Positions 6,360-6,360 of a stretch of 6,360 bases of DNA are shown in pieces. The notes under the pieces were generated by a model. The model had not been told where the DNA came from, ran no database searches, and worked only from the letters and a program-made list of their open reading frames with translations. The first letter of the stretch is position 1; every line of letters begins with the position of its first letter. The stretch is from an uncultured Bacteroidota bacterium (GTDB lineage: Bacteria > Bacteroidota > Bacteroidia > Bacteroidales > SZUA-534): NCBI GenBank assembly GCA_937885735.1, contig CALABN010000293.1, positions 1-6,360 of the forward strand, in the 5' to 3' direction. The position numbers were made by a program, and so were the translations under genes.

Positions 6360-6360
6360 A

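Overview
The window reads as chromosomal DNA of a Bacteroidota bacterium, probably of the Bacteroidales type. The evidence is moderately AT-rich DNA with AT-rich spacers, no Shine-Dalgarno sequence before any start that can be checked, a TAnnTTTG-type -7 element, and proteins that look like Bacteroidota members of their families. Every convincing gene lies on the minus strand, so the region is described from right to left.

Right part (6359 to 3337): a compact operon-like block of three genes whose ends overlap. They are tilS (tRNA-Ile lysidine synthetase), a 173-residue protein with four predicted membrane segments and an acidic tail, and sufS (cysteine desulfurase for Fe-S cluster assembly). 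All three look intact. This is housekeeping DNA.

Middle part (3174 to 981): two head-to-tail, strongly diverged genes of the DUF1016/YhcG family (PDDEXK nuclease fold, often found with restriction-modification loci). The upstream copy (3174-2092) is intact. The downstream copy (2015-981) is interrupted by an in-frame TAA at codon 32, where the family is expected to have Tyr. Just ahead of each gene is the same 26-bp sequence, identical at all 26 positions although the proteins are far apart, and a degenerate third copy (19/26) lies at 935-960. Both genes also carry perfect or near-perfect DNA palindromes at the same protein position, between the RxFY helix and the W-[ST]-H motif. This suggests a site that accepts in-frame palindromic insertions.

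Left part (980 to 1): about 280 bp without a protein gene holds a long rod-like inverted-repeat structure that runs into a good intrinsic terminator on the minus strand. This is best read as a structured small RNA of roughly 165 nt, 6S-like in outline but not proven. Beyond it is the N-terminal third of a type III DNA methyltransferase (mod), which has the DPPY motif but stops early, before the target-recognition and AdoMet-binding parts. With the broken DUF1016 gene, this suggests a decaying or rearranging restriction/defence locus next to a stable housekeeping operon.
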